Source: Chloroflexota bacterium
GTDB lineage: Bacteria; Chloroflexota; Anaerolineae; Anaerolineales; Anaerolineaceae
Assembly: GCA_009773005.1 (NCBI GenBank)
Contig: WOUT01000008.1
Coordinates: forward strand, 1 to 64,000
Direction of reading: 5' to 3'
DNA: 64,000 nucleotides
Shown: piece after piece, positions 48,240 through 57,523 of the stretch
Layout: each line of letters opens with the position of its first letter
How positions within the stretch are numbered: position 1 is the first letter of the stretch
Made by a program: the position numbers and the translations under genes
Notes under the pieces: model-generated
The model's database searches: none
What the model was told of the DNA's origin: nothing
Seen by the model: the letters and a program-made list of their open reading frames with translations, nothing else

Positions 48240-49298
48240 TTATTTCTTAATCGAAAAATACCAATTCTCGTTGCCGTTCACATCCATAGCAACAAGCTGT
48301 TTCTCGCCTTTGGTAGCGATCACAAGAAGTCTATCTCCGTTAACCGACAAATTGGAGTAGATTGACCCATCCACTGTTCGGGTCCATTGCTTCTCACCGT
48401 TGAAGCCAAACAGGATCAACTCGCCTTTTTCATTGCCAAACGCTACACCTTCAGTGAGCAATGCGCCAGAACCTAATACGGCTGAACCTGTTTGGATCGA
48501 TTGAACAATTGACCCGTTTACTGCTTTTAGAATATTAACATTCCCTGTTTGATCACCAAAGAATAATTGACCCTCGACGAAAACAGGAGCAGACCACACA
48601 CCGCCTGATACTTTCTGGTTCCAAATAATATTTCCATTTTGGCTGTTGACCGCAAAAACTCCACCATCCAGGTTACCAATATAGATAGTTCCATCCACAA
48701 GCGCTGGTCTGGCTACTAAAGAGGCGCTCAGGTCAACTTTCCACTTCAGGTTACCAGTTGCGAGATCTAACGCGTATAAATAATGATCCAAAGAGGGGGC
48801 AAAAACTGTTTTCCCGTCGCTTGCTGGCTGAGCCCAAAATGAATGAGCCGCTTCAAAAGTCCACTTCTTTGCGCCAAAAAGATCAAGGGCATACAGGTGA
48901 TTATCTGCGTTAGGAGCAACGATTGTATCTTTAACAATCAACGGACTATCAATATATCTACCCGTGGCTTCAGTAAATTGCCAATTCTCTTTTCCATCCC
49001 GGCTGCTGAGGCTTGTTAATAAGTGAGCATAGTCACCGACGATGAGTTGCTCACCGACCAAAACAGGCGCCGCCAGGAAAACCCTGGTGGCAGACGCTTT
49101 TTCTGGATACTGCCAGGCTGTGTTTCCATTTTCAGCTCGAAGAGCATAAACATGCCCGGCGTCAGCAAAATAAACAGTTTCGTCTGTGAGAAGTACTCCA
49201 GACCAGCTATTTATTGCTCCTTCCAGACCAGTGCAAGAAGTTAACAGCATTACCAGCAAGAAAACAGAAACAACAATTGAAGTATATTTTTTTTTCAT
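48240..49298 (-). CDS. PQQ-like beta-propeller lipoprotein (BamB-like fold)
   Basis: Lipobox LLTSC; repeated VYALRAENGNTAWQYP / LYALDLATGNLKWKV / VFAVNSQNGNIIWNQ blades. Confidence 0.88.
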   Translation of the reverse strand: MKKKYTSIVVSVFLLVMLLTSCTGLEGAINSWSGVLLTDETVYFADAGHVYALRAENGNTAWQYPEKASATRVFLAAPVLVGEQLIVGDYAHLLTSLSSRDGKENWQFTEATGRYIDSPLIVKDTIVAPNADNHLYALDLFGAKKWTFEAAHSFWAQPASDGKTVFAPSLDHYLYALDLATGNLKWKVDLSASLVARPALVDGTIYIGNLDGGVFAVNSQNGNIIWNQKVSGGVWSAPVFVEGQLFFGDQTGNVNILKAVNGSIVQSIQTGSAVLGSGALLTEGVAFGNEKGELILFGFNGEKQWTRTVDGSIYSNLSVNGDRLLVIATKGEKQLVAMDVNGNENWYFSIKK

Positions 49299-49356
49299 AC
49301 GTTTATTATCCCTTTGATTGGTGGATTCTTTCCATGATAAATTGAATGTCTGAGGC

Positions 49357-49650
49357 TCATGGGACAGGATCAAATCCGCCTTCATTGTACGGATTACAGC
49401 GCAGTACTCGCCAAATTGCCATTCCTGTTCCTTTTAATGTTCCATATTTATAAATCGCCTGGTATCCATAGTGGGAGCAAGAAGGATAAAACCTGCAAGT
49501 ATCTGCTGGCAGCGCAGGAGAAATAACTTTCTGATAACCCCGGATTAATCCTAACAAGATGAATCTGGGAATATTCATCACCTTAAACGGTAAATCACTT
49601 AAACGAGGTTCAAGAACCTCAACTTGCTGATCTTCTAGTATCATAGTCAT
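49357..49650 (-). CDS. yidD: membrane protein insertion efficiency factor YidD
   Basis: [29 protein letters not shown]...[14 protein letters not shown]; true start may be ATG 49578. Confidence 0.93.
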   Translation of the reverse strand: MTMILEDQQVEVLEPRLSDLPFKVMNIPRFILLGLIRGYQKVISPALPADTCRFYPSCSHYGYQAIYKYGTLKGTGMAIWRVLRCNPYNEGGFDPVP

Positions 49651-49987
49651 CTGGATTAATAAGATTCGCCTTGATTAGTAATTGGCAAACTGCTGATTTG
49701 ATTTCATCGAATGGAACATTCCGAATCGGTTCGCGAGCAATAACCAGCACATCTGAGTGAGTTAAGAAAAAGGGAATGAGATTGGAAAAGATCGCTTTGA
49801 GTTGACGTTTAACCCGGTTGCGTTGAACTGCTTTTCCAATCGATTTTCCAGTGATAAACCCTGCCCGCGAATATTCAAATTCACCACTCATTGACACCAA
49901 CACAATAAGCGGGTGTGCATATGATTTTCCAAAACGCCGCACCCGCTTGAAATCGATTGACCTGGTAATTCGAAACCTGCGTTTCAC
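49619..49987 (-). CDS. rnpA: ribonuclease P protein component
   Basis: [46 protein letters not shown] motif; adjacent to rpmH. Confidence 0.93.
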   Translation of the reverse strand: MKRRFRITRSIDFKRVRRFGKSYAHPLIVLVSMSGEFEYSRAGFITGKSIGKAVQRNRVKRQLKAIFSNLIPFFLTHSDVLVIAREPIRNVPFDEIKSAVCQLLIKANLINPDDYDTRRSAS

Positions 49988-50066
49988 CCATTAACCTGCC
50001 CACTCTTTTCTAACAATTGGATCGATCAGAAATGAGAACAAGCCAATAAGCCATTTGGCTTAAAGT

Positions 50067-50237
50067 TTACCAGTTGATTTTCTTGACATGGTTATTCATT
50101 GTTACCGTCAATTTGTGACGGCCTTTAGCGCGGCGGCGCTTTAACACTTCTCGCCCATCAGCTGTGGCCATGCGAGATCGAAAACCATGCACGCGCACTC
50201 GGCGACGAATTTTCGGTTGGTAGGTCCGTTTTACCAT
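50067..50237 (-). CDS. rpmH: 50S ribosomal protein L34
   Basis: [45 protein letters not shown]. Confidence 0.97.
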   Translation of the reverse strand: MVKRTYQPKIRRRVRVHGFRSRMATADGREVLKRRRAKGRHKLTVTMNNHVKKINW

Positions 50238-50326
50238 TCTACTTCCTCTCAATCACAAACTTGATATTAAAACTGCAAACTGAGATTATACCGCAACGTT
50301 CTGGTTCGGTCAAAGGTTTTTATGAA

Positions 50327-50995
50327 TCAAACCGGAAAAGCAAAAAGATCAGCCAACTGTCTGGCGCCTTCTGCATCTGTGATCGCCAATACCTCATCTT
50401 CAACTTCCAGGGTCGTCACCCCTCGTGGAACAATGACCTCGCCTTTACGGATGATTGCCGCCACGACACAGGTCGCCGGTAACTTCAGGTCTTTGATGGC
50501 GATTCCGATTGCTTTAGCTCTTGGTGGAATTTTTTCTTCAACCAACGCATACTTGCCGCGTTTTAATTTGAGCAATGTCATCATGTCGCCCAATGACATT
50601 TCCTCCTCAATCAGACGAGAGAGGATGTCTGCCTGGTTGACCGCTACATCAATATTAAATTTTCCATCAAACAACCATGCATCACGCGGGTTGTTGACCC
50701 GGGCGATTGTTCTCGGAATTTGGTATCGCTCTCTTGCCAAGAAGCAAAGTGACAGATTTTCTGCATCAGAGGTTGTTGTGGCTGCTAAAACGTTCGCTTC
50801 TTTAATTCCGGCTTGCTCAAGCACCTGAGTATCCAACGCATTACCGGGGAAGATTGCTTCAGTTGGAAGCTCCTTGTGGATGCGTGTCAATACTTCTTTG
50901 CGGTGCTCAATAACATGTACTTTATGATCTCCGCTAATCAATGCGCGTGCCAGTTGAGCGCCTGTTCTGCCGCCGCCTGCGATAATTACAAACAT
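50327..50995 (-). CDS. TrkA/RCK-family NAD-binding protein
   Basis: FVIIAGGGRTGAQLARALI Rossmann motif; TrkA-C-like C-terminus. Confidence 0.9.
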   Translation of the reverse strand: MFVIIAGGGRTGAQLARALISGDHKVHVIEHRKEVLTRIHKELPTEAIFPGNALDTQVLEQAGIKEANVLAATTTSDAENLSLCFLARERYQIPRTIARVNNPRDAWLFDGKFNIDVAVNQADILSRLIEEEMSLGDMMTLLKLKRGKYALVEEKIPPRAKAIGIAIKDLKLPATCVVAAIIRKGEVIVPRGVTTLEVEDEVLAITDAEGARQLADLFAFPV

Positions 50996-50996
50996 A

Positions 50997-51659
50997 TCAA
51001 CCTTCTTTCTTCAACCCGCGCAACTGTTTGCGGGTGTCTTCAATTCCATCAAATGTGGCAGCAACATTTAATAAATCACCAGTTTGAAGTTCCGTTTGCA
51101 TGTCTGGCAAAAAGGCTCTGCCTGCTCTGGAGATAGCCACAGGTTTGCATGTAGTACATTTGATCAAATCACTGATTTTTTTCTTATCCCAATCTGCCGG
51201 AATAATCAATTCATATACTTCAACTTCTCCGTTACCCGCTGAAAATACTGTCCGTACATCTGTATCGGTCATTAATTCTTCGATACGTTGTGCCCCCCAA
51301 CTTGTGGAACTGACCACCTGAATATTGAATGCTTCAAAAAGAGCTCGGATATGCGGATCATAATTGCGCGCGATGATGTTAGGCACTTTAAATTCAACCT
51401 TTGCAATGTGCGAAATTACAGCATTCAGCGCATCGTTATTGGTTACCGCTGCTAATGCATCGCAATTCGAAATTCCAGCCCGGGTTAGAACATCCTGATT
51501 AAGTGCATCGCCCTCGTTCAATCGACCTTGAAAGTCGGCCGGTAAATTATTAAAAGACGCTTGAAATTCGTCCACGATTGAAACTTCATGCCCTCTCTTG
51601 AATAAACTGTAGGCAAGTTCCGCTCCGATTCTTCCACAACCCACAACAATTGTTTTCAT
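50997..51659 (-). CDS. TrkA/RCK-family NAD-binding protein
   Basis: IVVGCGRIGAELAYSLFKRGHEVSIVD; TrkA-C-like C-terminus. Confidence 0.9.
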   Translation of the reverse strand: MKTIVVGCGRIGAELAYSLFKRGHEVSIVDEFQASFNNLPADFQGRLNEGDALNQDVLTRAGISNCDALAAVTNNDALNAVISHIAKVEFKVPNIIARNYDPHIRALFEAFNIQVVSSTSWGAQRIEELMTDTDVRTVFSAGNGEVEVYELIIPADWDKKKISDLIKCTTCKPVAISRAGRAFLPDMQTELQTGDLLNVAATFDGIEDTRKQLRGLKKEG

Positions 51660-51678
51660 TTTTCCTCTGATGTATAAA

Positions 51679-53628
51679 TCAATCTACCTGGTAGGGGACT
51701 TCCATAATTACGATATCTTTACGATATAGAAGAACCCGGCGCAGCGTATTGGCAGTATTCGTATGCAACAACGTATTCCAAATGTGTCTTGGGATGAATT
51801 GTGGAACAACCACGCTGATGATCTCATTGGGTTGTTTGGCTTCGTCCAACTCTTCAATATATTCAAGCAACGGTTCAATGAATAGCCTGTAAGGAGAATC
51901 TAGCACTACTAATCGATAGCCGTCTCCCCAAAGTTCCCATTTTTCTTGCAGTTTTTTAGTTTCCACCGGATCGATCGACACATGAACTGCTGTGATATCG
52001 TCTGAAAGGGTTTTCGCATACCGTAAAGCTGCGAGGGTTCCTTTATGTACACCCCCGATAGGCATCACTACACGCTGGCGGCTAATCCGGCTAGGGGGTG
52101 CAAAATGTTCCAGCGAGAGATTACTCGCTAATTTTTGATAGTGCCGGTGAATTGAAGAAAAAATGATTACCAGAGTAGGTGTTAGAAACACAACAAACCA
52201 TGCGCCGTCTTTGAATTTTGTTACGGCAAATACGATCATTACAATTGTTGTGACTAATGCTCCTAACCCATTAATGAACATTTTAAATTGCCAAGCCTTA
52301 TCAAATATCAAGGTTGAACCGCGTTCTACAAGTTCTTCCCCTTTTTTGAGTCTGCCAGACTTCCACCAGCGGTGTGCCATGCCCGCTTGTGATAATGAAA
52401 AGGACATGAATACGCCAATTGCATAGAGCGGGATCAAGCGCGTGACACTGGCATTGGTGAAAATGATCAAAATGCTGGCAATAATGGCTAATGCGGCAAT
52501 CCCATATGAAAAAACTAATCGGCTCCCACGGTAAGTCAACTGCCTGGGAAGAAATCCGTCCGCGGCGGCGAGAGCGCTAAGACGTGGGAAATCAGCGAAT
52601 GCGGTATTGGCTGCCATGATCAGGATAACTGTTGTAGCGCTGATCGTACCAAGATAAAGAATCCCGCGGTTATCGTAAATAGTTCGGGCGAGCTGCGAAA
52701 TCAGGGTCTCTTCTTCGGAGGGCAATCCACCGGCAACATTTGCCAAAAAGGTGATCCCAAACATCATTGATCCCAAAATAACAGCCATCATGATCAGGGT
52801 TCGGCCGGCATTTTTACTTCTGGGCTCCTTAAACGCTGTTATTCCGTTGGAGATGGCTTCAACCCCTGTGAGTGCAGTCGTTCCGCTGGCAAAAGCTTTT
52901 AGGATGAGAAATAAAGTGATCGGTTGCAGAGTAGTATGCAGCGCCATAATATCTTGAGGTGGAGCATCAACGACACCGAGTGTCCCTGCAAAGTAACGAA
53001 CCAATCCGACGATGATCGTAGCATACATCATGACCAGGAAAAAGTAGGTCGGTATCGCAAATGTGATCCCGGATTCCTTTACTCCCCTGAGATTGATCAA
53101 CATAACAAAAAATACCATCACAACAGAAATCGCGACTCGATGCTGAAATAAACTTGGGTAAGCTGAGACGATTTGCGCAACCCCGGCTGAAATTGAAACG
53201 GATACTGTCAAAATGTAATCAGTCAATAAAGCCGAGGCCGCGGTTTTAGCAGGGAGCTCCCCCAGATTATCACGCGAGACAATATAAGCCCCGCCCCCGC
53301 CCGGGTAGGCGTGAATGGTTTGCTCATAGGAAAGTATCAGGATAACCAGGAGACCGCAGATACCCAGTGCGAGCGGTATGGAGATATGGAAAGCGCTTAC
53401 GCCTGCCGCTGCAAGAATGAGGAGCATTTCTTGCGGGGCATAGGCCACCGAAGACATCGCATCAGAAGAAAAGACTGCGAGCCCTAAAAATTTGCCGATC
53501 GTTTGATGCGGCGCGTCAGCAGTGGATAATGGTCTGCCTATTAAGAAATTTCGCCAATTTCTGCCCGGTTTATATTCTGTTGTTCTCTTAAAAACTGGCG
53601 CACCGTTATTATTATCAATATTCATCAA
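51679..53628 (-). CDS. APC superfamily permease resembling KimA potassium importers
   Basis: FLIGRPL, VFSSDAMSSVAYAPQEMLLIL, SYEQTIHAYPGGGGAYIVSRDNLG, TDYILTVSVSISAG; long soluble C-terminal region. Confidence 0.85.
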   Translation of the reverse strand: MMNIDNNNGAPVFKRTTEYKPGRNWRNFLIGRPLSTADAPHQTIGKFLGLAVFSSDAMSSVAYAPQEMLLILAAAGVSAFHISIPLALGICGLLVILILSYEQTIHAYPGGGGAYIVSRDNLGELPAKTAASALLTDYILTVSVSISAGVAQIVSAYPSLFQHRVAISVVMVFFVMLINLRGVKESGITFAIPTYFFLVMMYATIIVGLVRYFAGTLGVVDAPPQDIMALHTTLQPITLFLILKAFASGTTALTGVEAISNGITAFKEPRSKNAGRTLIMMAVILGSMMFGITFLANVAGGLPSEEETLISQLARTIYDNRGILYLGTISATTVILIMAANTAFADFPRLSALAAADGFLPRQLTYRGSRLVFSYGIAALAIIASILIIFTNASVTRLIPLYAIGVFMSFSLSQAGMAHRWWKSGRLKKGEELVERGSTLIFDKAWQFKMFINGLGALVTTIVMIVFAVTKFKDGAWFVVFLTPTLVIIFSSIHRHYQKLASNLSLEHFAPPSRISRQRVVMPIGGVHKGTLAALRYAKTLSDDITAVHVSIDPVETKKLQEKWELWGDGYRLVVLDSPYRLFIEPLLEYIEELDEAKQPNEIISVVVPQFIPRHIWNTLLHTNTANTLRRVLLYRKDIVIMEVPYQVD

Positions 53629-53763
53629 GACTCACATTCATTCAACTATCATCCCAACAAAGGAAGGGATTATACATCCGACCTATTTTCTGGTCAATCA
53701 TCTGTTCAACAAAAGAATAATGCTATTATATGTTGAATTAATCCAAAAACACCTTACACTCGG

Positions 53764-55482
53764 TTACCCGGAAATTTGCACTTCTGATAAGATAAGTCCT
53801 TGATAAGATGAAAGAGCTAGCGAATGGATCGAGACATTTGGTTGTTGTTTAACCGTATTCGCAATAATTTTCATTTTATAAAGATCATGCGTGTTTACAA
53901 CCACTTGTTGTTCAGTATCAGAAAGGTTCAGCGCAAGTAACAAAACCTGTTGAGCATCTCGCCTGTAGAATACCAAAACACTCTGATTATCGGTTTCTAT
54001 TTCTTGATACTCGCCCGATATTAGAGCGGGGTTCTCGCGTCGAACCTTGAGCATAAAGCGATAGAAATTCAATAATGAGTCAGTTTGTTTCTCTTGCTCT
54101 TTTACGTTGATCCCTTTTCGATAGTCCGGGTTGACCGGCAGCCACGGTTCAATACCCGCCGGGCAGAACCCCGCATTGGGTTCGTTTGTCCACTGCAGCG
54201 GCGTTCGGCATTTATCACGCCCTCTTTCCGCTCCTGTCAATGACGCATTTGGTTCAGGTGCGCCCATGACTTTTTTGTCCAGATTGTAATATAAAGTACT
54301 CAATGGATCTTTGAATTTTTTTGGATCTGTGATGAGATAATCCGACATGCCGATCTCTTCGCCGTTATAAAGGAAAGGTGTCCCTTTTAAGCTCAGCAGA
54401 AGCATTAAGTTCAACCGCGCCTGGATGTTATCGTTCACACCATCTCCAAAATAGGAGAATGCTCGCGAGGAATCATGGTTTCCCAGCGTGTTGCATGGCC
54501 ACGCGCCAACTGGTAGTGCGGATAATCGCTCCTTTTGATTTTTTCGCACATGTTCTGCGCTGAGTTTCTTTGTCCGCATTAATGGAAAATTAAAGTTCAG
54601 TTGTAACTCGTCATCGTTGTTTCCATAAAATGCCACATCATCTGTTTCGCCAATCAACACCCGATCTTCATATTTATTAATGACTTTGCGCAAGTCCTTC
54701 ATGATCTGATGCACTTCTGGTTGGTCGACTTGATGTTTAAACATCTTCATCCAGTAAAGGTGTACCTGAGTATGGTCTTTGGCCGTCTCGGCAATTTGTG
54801 AAAGTCTAAAAAGTTCATCCTGATCAATTTTCAATTTTATATTTGAGTAACTCTCATCTTCAAAGATTGTCCCAACAGCGTCGAGTCTAAAGCCATCCAC
54901 GCCCATATTCAGCCAGAACCTCGCTTCATTAAACATGGCTTCCTTGACGGCCGGATTCTTCCAATTTAGATCAGGTTGTTCTTTAAAGAAGTAGTGATAG
55001 TAATATTCATCCGTTGCCGCATCATATTCCCAGGCGCTGCCGCCAAAAGCAGAATACCAGTTATTAGGCGCCTGTTTGCCATTGCCTTTTTTCCAGATGT
55101 ACCAATCTCGTTTAGGGTTATTCAAAGAAGACTTCGATTCCTGAAACCACGGGTGCAAATCAGAGGTGTGGTTTAGTACGAGATCAAGAACTAGTTTGAT
55201 TCCGCGGGCGTGTAAGCCATTAAGAAATTGTTTGAACAGATCTAAATCACCATATTCCGGTGCAACACCCCTGTAATCCGAGATATCGTACCCACAGTCG
55301 ACGTAGGGTGACGGGAAGTGCGGCGACAACCAGGCGGCGTCAATTCCCAATTCTTTCAGGTAATCCAATTTCGCGATCATGCCCTTGAAATCACCAATCC
55401 CGTCCCCATTGCCATCAGCAAAGCTGCGCGGATAGATCTGATAAAAAACGGCTTTCTGCCACCACTTTATTTGTTCACGCAT
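53764..55482 (-). CDS. GH13 alpha-glucosidase / oligo-1,6-glucosidase
   Basis: KAVFYQIYPRSFADGNGDGIGDFKGM, VLDLVLNHTSD, GFRLDAVGTIFED, NHDSSRAFSYFG. Confidence 0.94.
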   Translation of the reverse strand: MREQIKWWQKAVFYQIYPRSFADGNGDGIGDFKGMIAKLDYLKELGIDAAWLSPHFPSPYVDCGYDISDYRGVAPEYGDLDLFKQFLNGLHARGIKLVLDLVLNHTSDLHPWFQESKSSLNNPKRDWYIWKKGNGKQAPNNWYSAFGGSAWEYDAATDEYYYHYFFKEQPDLNWKNPAVKEAMFNEARFWLNMGVDGFRLDAVGTIFEDESYSNIKLKIDQDELFRLSQIAETAKDHTQVHLYWMKMFKHQVDQPEVHQIMKDLRKVINKYEDRVLIGETDDVAFYGNNDDELQLNFNFPLMRTKKLSAEHVRKNQKERLSALPVGAWPCNTLGNHDSSRAFSYFGDGVNDNIQARLNLMLLLSLKGTPFLYNGEEIGMSDYLITDPKKFKDPLSTLYYNLDKKVMGAPEPNASLTGAERGRDKCRTPLQWTNEPNAGFCPAGIEPWLPVNPDYRKGINVKEQEKQTDSLLNFYRFMLKVRRENPALISGEYQEIETDNQSVLVFYRRDAQQVLLLALNLSDTEQQVVVNTHDLYKMKIIANTVKQQPNVSIHSLALSSYQGLILSEVQISG

Positions 55483-55530
55483 CTTTTATGCTTCTCCAAT
55501 GAATAAAATAATTTCGATTTTTACGACTAG

Positions 55531-56805
55531 CTATTTAATCGTACCCACTAACGAAAGACCAAGCGCTCTCTCAATTTGTACTGTGTCGATCTGGTTGCAC
55601 CGGTTATGGTCCGCATTGGCTTTGACTTTAATATTATTATCGCTCAACCCGTGCAGCGTCCAGCCCTTTTCACCTAGTACTCCGGAGGCTTCCCAAAGTA
55701 CTTGCAATTGTTTACCAATCATTGTATTGAGATAACGTGATTCAGACTCACCAATGGCTATGCGCATTTCTTCTGCGCGTTCCCGTACGACATCCCCATG
55801 CACGCGTCCGGTCATGCGGGCTGCCGCAGTGCCCTCTCTGGGGGAATACCTGAACACATGCCCGCCTGAGAACGTCATTTGTTCGACAAACGCCAAACTC
55901 TCCTGGAATTCCTCTTCAGTCTCGCCGGGAAACCCAACAATAATATCGGTTGTGAGCGCAACGCCAGGGATGGACTCTCTGGCAATAGTCACCAATTCTG
56001 CAAATGCCTCCGGGGTGTTGTGCCGAACCATCCTCTTTAGTACTGAAGCTGACCCCGATTGAAGGGGTAGATGCAGATGCCGGCACATACGCGGATTTTG
56101 CCAAAGCGAAAAGAATCTTTTATCCAGATCCCATGGTTCGATGGAGGATAACCTGATGCGGTCAACGGATGTATTATCGAGCAAATAGTCGATCAAATCA
56201 GTGATGGTCTCATGGGAATTCATCTCACTCCCCCACGAACCCAGGTGCACGCCGGTCAACACAACTTCATGCGCATCGCCTTTTTCTGCCAGGCAAATTG
56301 CGTTGAGCACCAGTTCCTTTGGAACACTTTTTCCTGAGCCGCGCGCCAGACGAGTAACGCAGAAAGTGCATATATTATTGCATCCGTCTTGCGCTTTGAT
56401 GAACGCCCGCGTGCGCTGATGCGCTCCCGGCAAGGGTTTGCGTGCAATCGGTTCCAAATCATACTGTGTCATTTCGGAGTTCATCACTCGCAGCGGAATA
56501 CTCATTTTGTCGAGGTTAGAGATCACCTCAACCACACCCGGCAGGGCGCTTGCCTGGTCTGACTCAAGTGTAGCCCAGCATCCTGTCAGAATGATCTTCC
56601 TTGCGCCGGCGTGGCTGACCTGCCGGACCTTTTGGCGAGAATCTGAGGCTGCCGCAGCTGTGACTGAGCAGGTATTCACCACAACGATATCAGCCCCCAC
56701 GGCGCTTTCCAGGATCTGGTGCCCCGCCGCCCGGAATTGCCCAGCCATTTGCTCAATCTCTGCCTGGTTCAACCGGCAGCCAATGGTGTCAAAAAAGATT
56801 TTCAT
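55531..56805 (-). CDS. mtaB: MtaB-type tRNA (t6A37) methylthiotransferase, radical SAM
   Basis: FDTIGCRLNQAEIEQM; radical SAM CNNICTFCVTRLARGSGKS; LSSIEPWDL. Confidence 0.92.
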   Translation of the reverse strand: MKIFFDTIGCRLNQAEIEQMAGQFRAAGHQILESAVGADIVVVNTCSVTAAAASDSRQKVRQVSHAGARKIILTGCWATLESDQASALPGVVEVISNLDKMSIPLRVMNSEMTQYDLEPIARKPLPGAHQRTRAFIKAQDGCNNICTFCVTRLARGSGKSVPKELVLNAICLAEKGDAHEVVLTGVHLGSWGSEMNSHETITDLIDYLLDNTSVDRIRLSSIEPWDLDKRFFSLWQNPRMCRHLHLPLQSGSASVLKRMVRHNTPEAFAELVTIARESIPGVALTTDIIVGFPGETEEEFQESLAFVEQMTFSGGHVFRYSPREGTAAARMTGRVHGDVVRERAEEMRIAIGESESRYLNTMIGKQLQVLWEASGVLGEKGWTLHGLSDNNIKVKANADHNRCNQIDTVQIERALGLSLVGTIK

Positions 56806-56809
56806 ACTT

Positions 56810-57472
56810 TCAGGGTTGGTAGACATCCAGATTGTCAAACAAGACCTTTACTCCCCCAAATTCATACGCGCCGGCAATTAGTCCCACTTGTCCTTCATCA
56901 AAAGACGAATCCTGAATTTCGGAAAGCAAGGCATCATTCACTGTCAACCTCAAAATATCATCCTGGCACACAACCGTGATGTGATTGACCACTCCACCTT
57001 TGCGGATGTCCTCGCTGTAATCGAGATTCGATGCGGATGTGGCAAGATCAAGCGTTCCATCCAGCATCTTGAAGATTCCGTAATAGCCGTCATGGCTGAT
57101 CACAAACCCGTAAAAGTTTTTATTGTCTTTGAACCGGCATATTACTCCAAAATTATCGTCGGCGGGTCCATCCAACAGCACGGCATCAACCTCGATACGA
57201 GTATCGCGATAACGGCTGCCATTTACTGTCCAAAAAAGGAAATTTGGTGTGTTGACTTTAATAGTCAAACCTTCAAATTCGAATCCGATCTCCCCGCCAG
57301 CCCTGCCCATCGTTCCCCAGCCATTCGGATTAACCGAAAAATCATCTTTGAAAAGCAATGTTCCTGATTCGACTGTCCCCTGAATTGGTTGAAGGCTATC
57401 GACCACGGAACAGGAGCTCAGAACAAAGCTTGCAAATAGAAGAACGAACACAAAGATGAGAGCTGGTTTCAT
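56810..57472 (-). CDS. lipoprotein with concanavalin/LamG-like domain
   Basis: Lipobox LSSC; FKDDFSVNPNGWGTMGR; FGVICRFKDNKNFYGFVISHDGYYGI. Confidence 0.75.
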   Translation of the reverse strand: MKPALIFVFVLLFASFVLSSCSVVDSLQPIQGTVESGTLLFKDDFSVNPNGWGTMGRAGGEIGFEFEGLTIKVNTPNFLFWTVNGSRYRDTRIEVDAVLLDGPADDNFGVICRFKDNKNFYGFVISHDGYYGIFKMLDGTLDLATSASNLDYSEDIRKGGVVNHITVVCQDDILRLTVNDALLSEIQDSSFDEGQVGLIAGAYEFGGVKVLFDNLDVYQP

Positions 57473-57523
57473 TACATTCTTCTCCTGAGGATTAACAAAG
57501 TGGTTTTATTATACCAACTCTCG

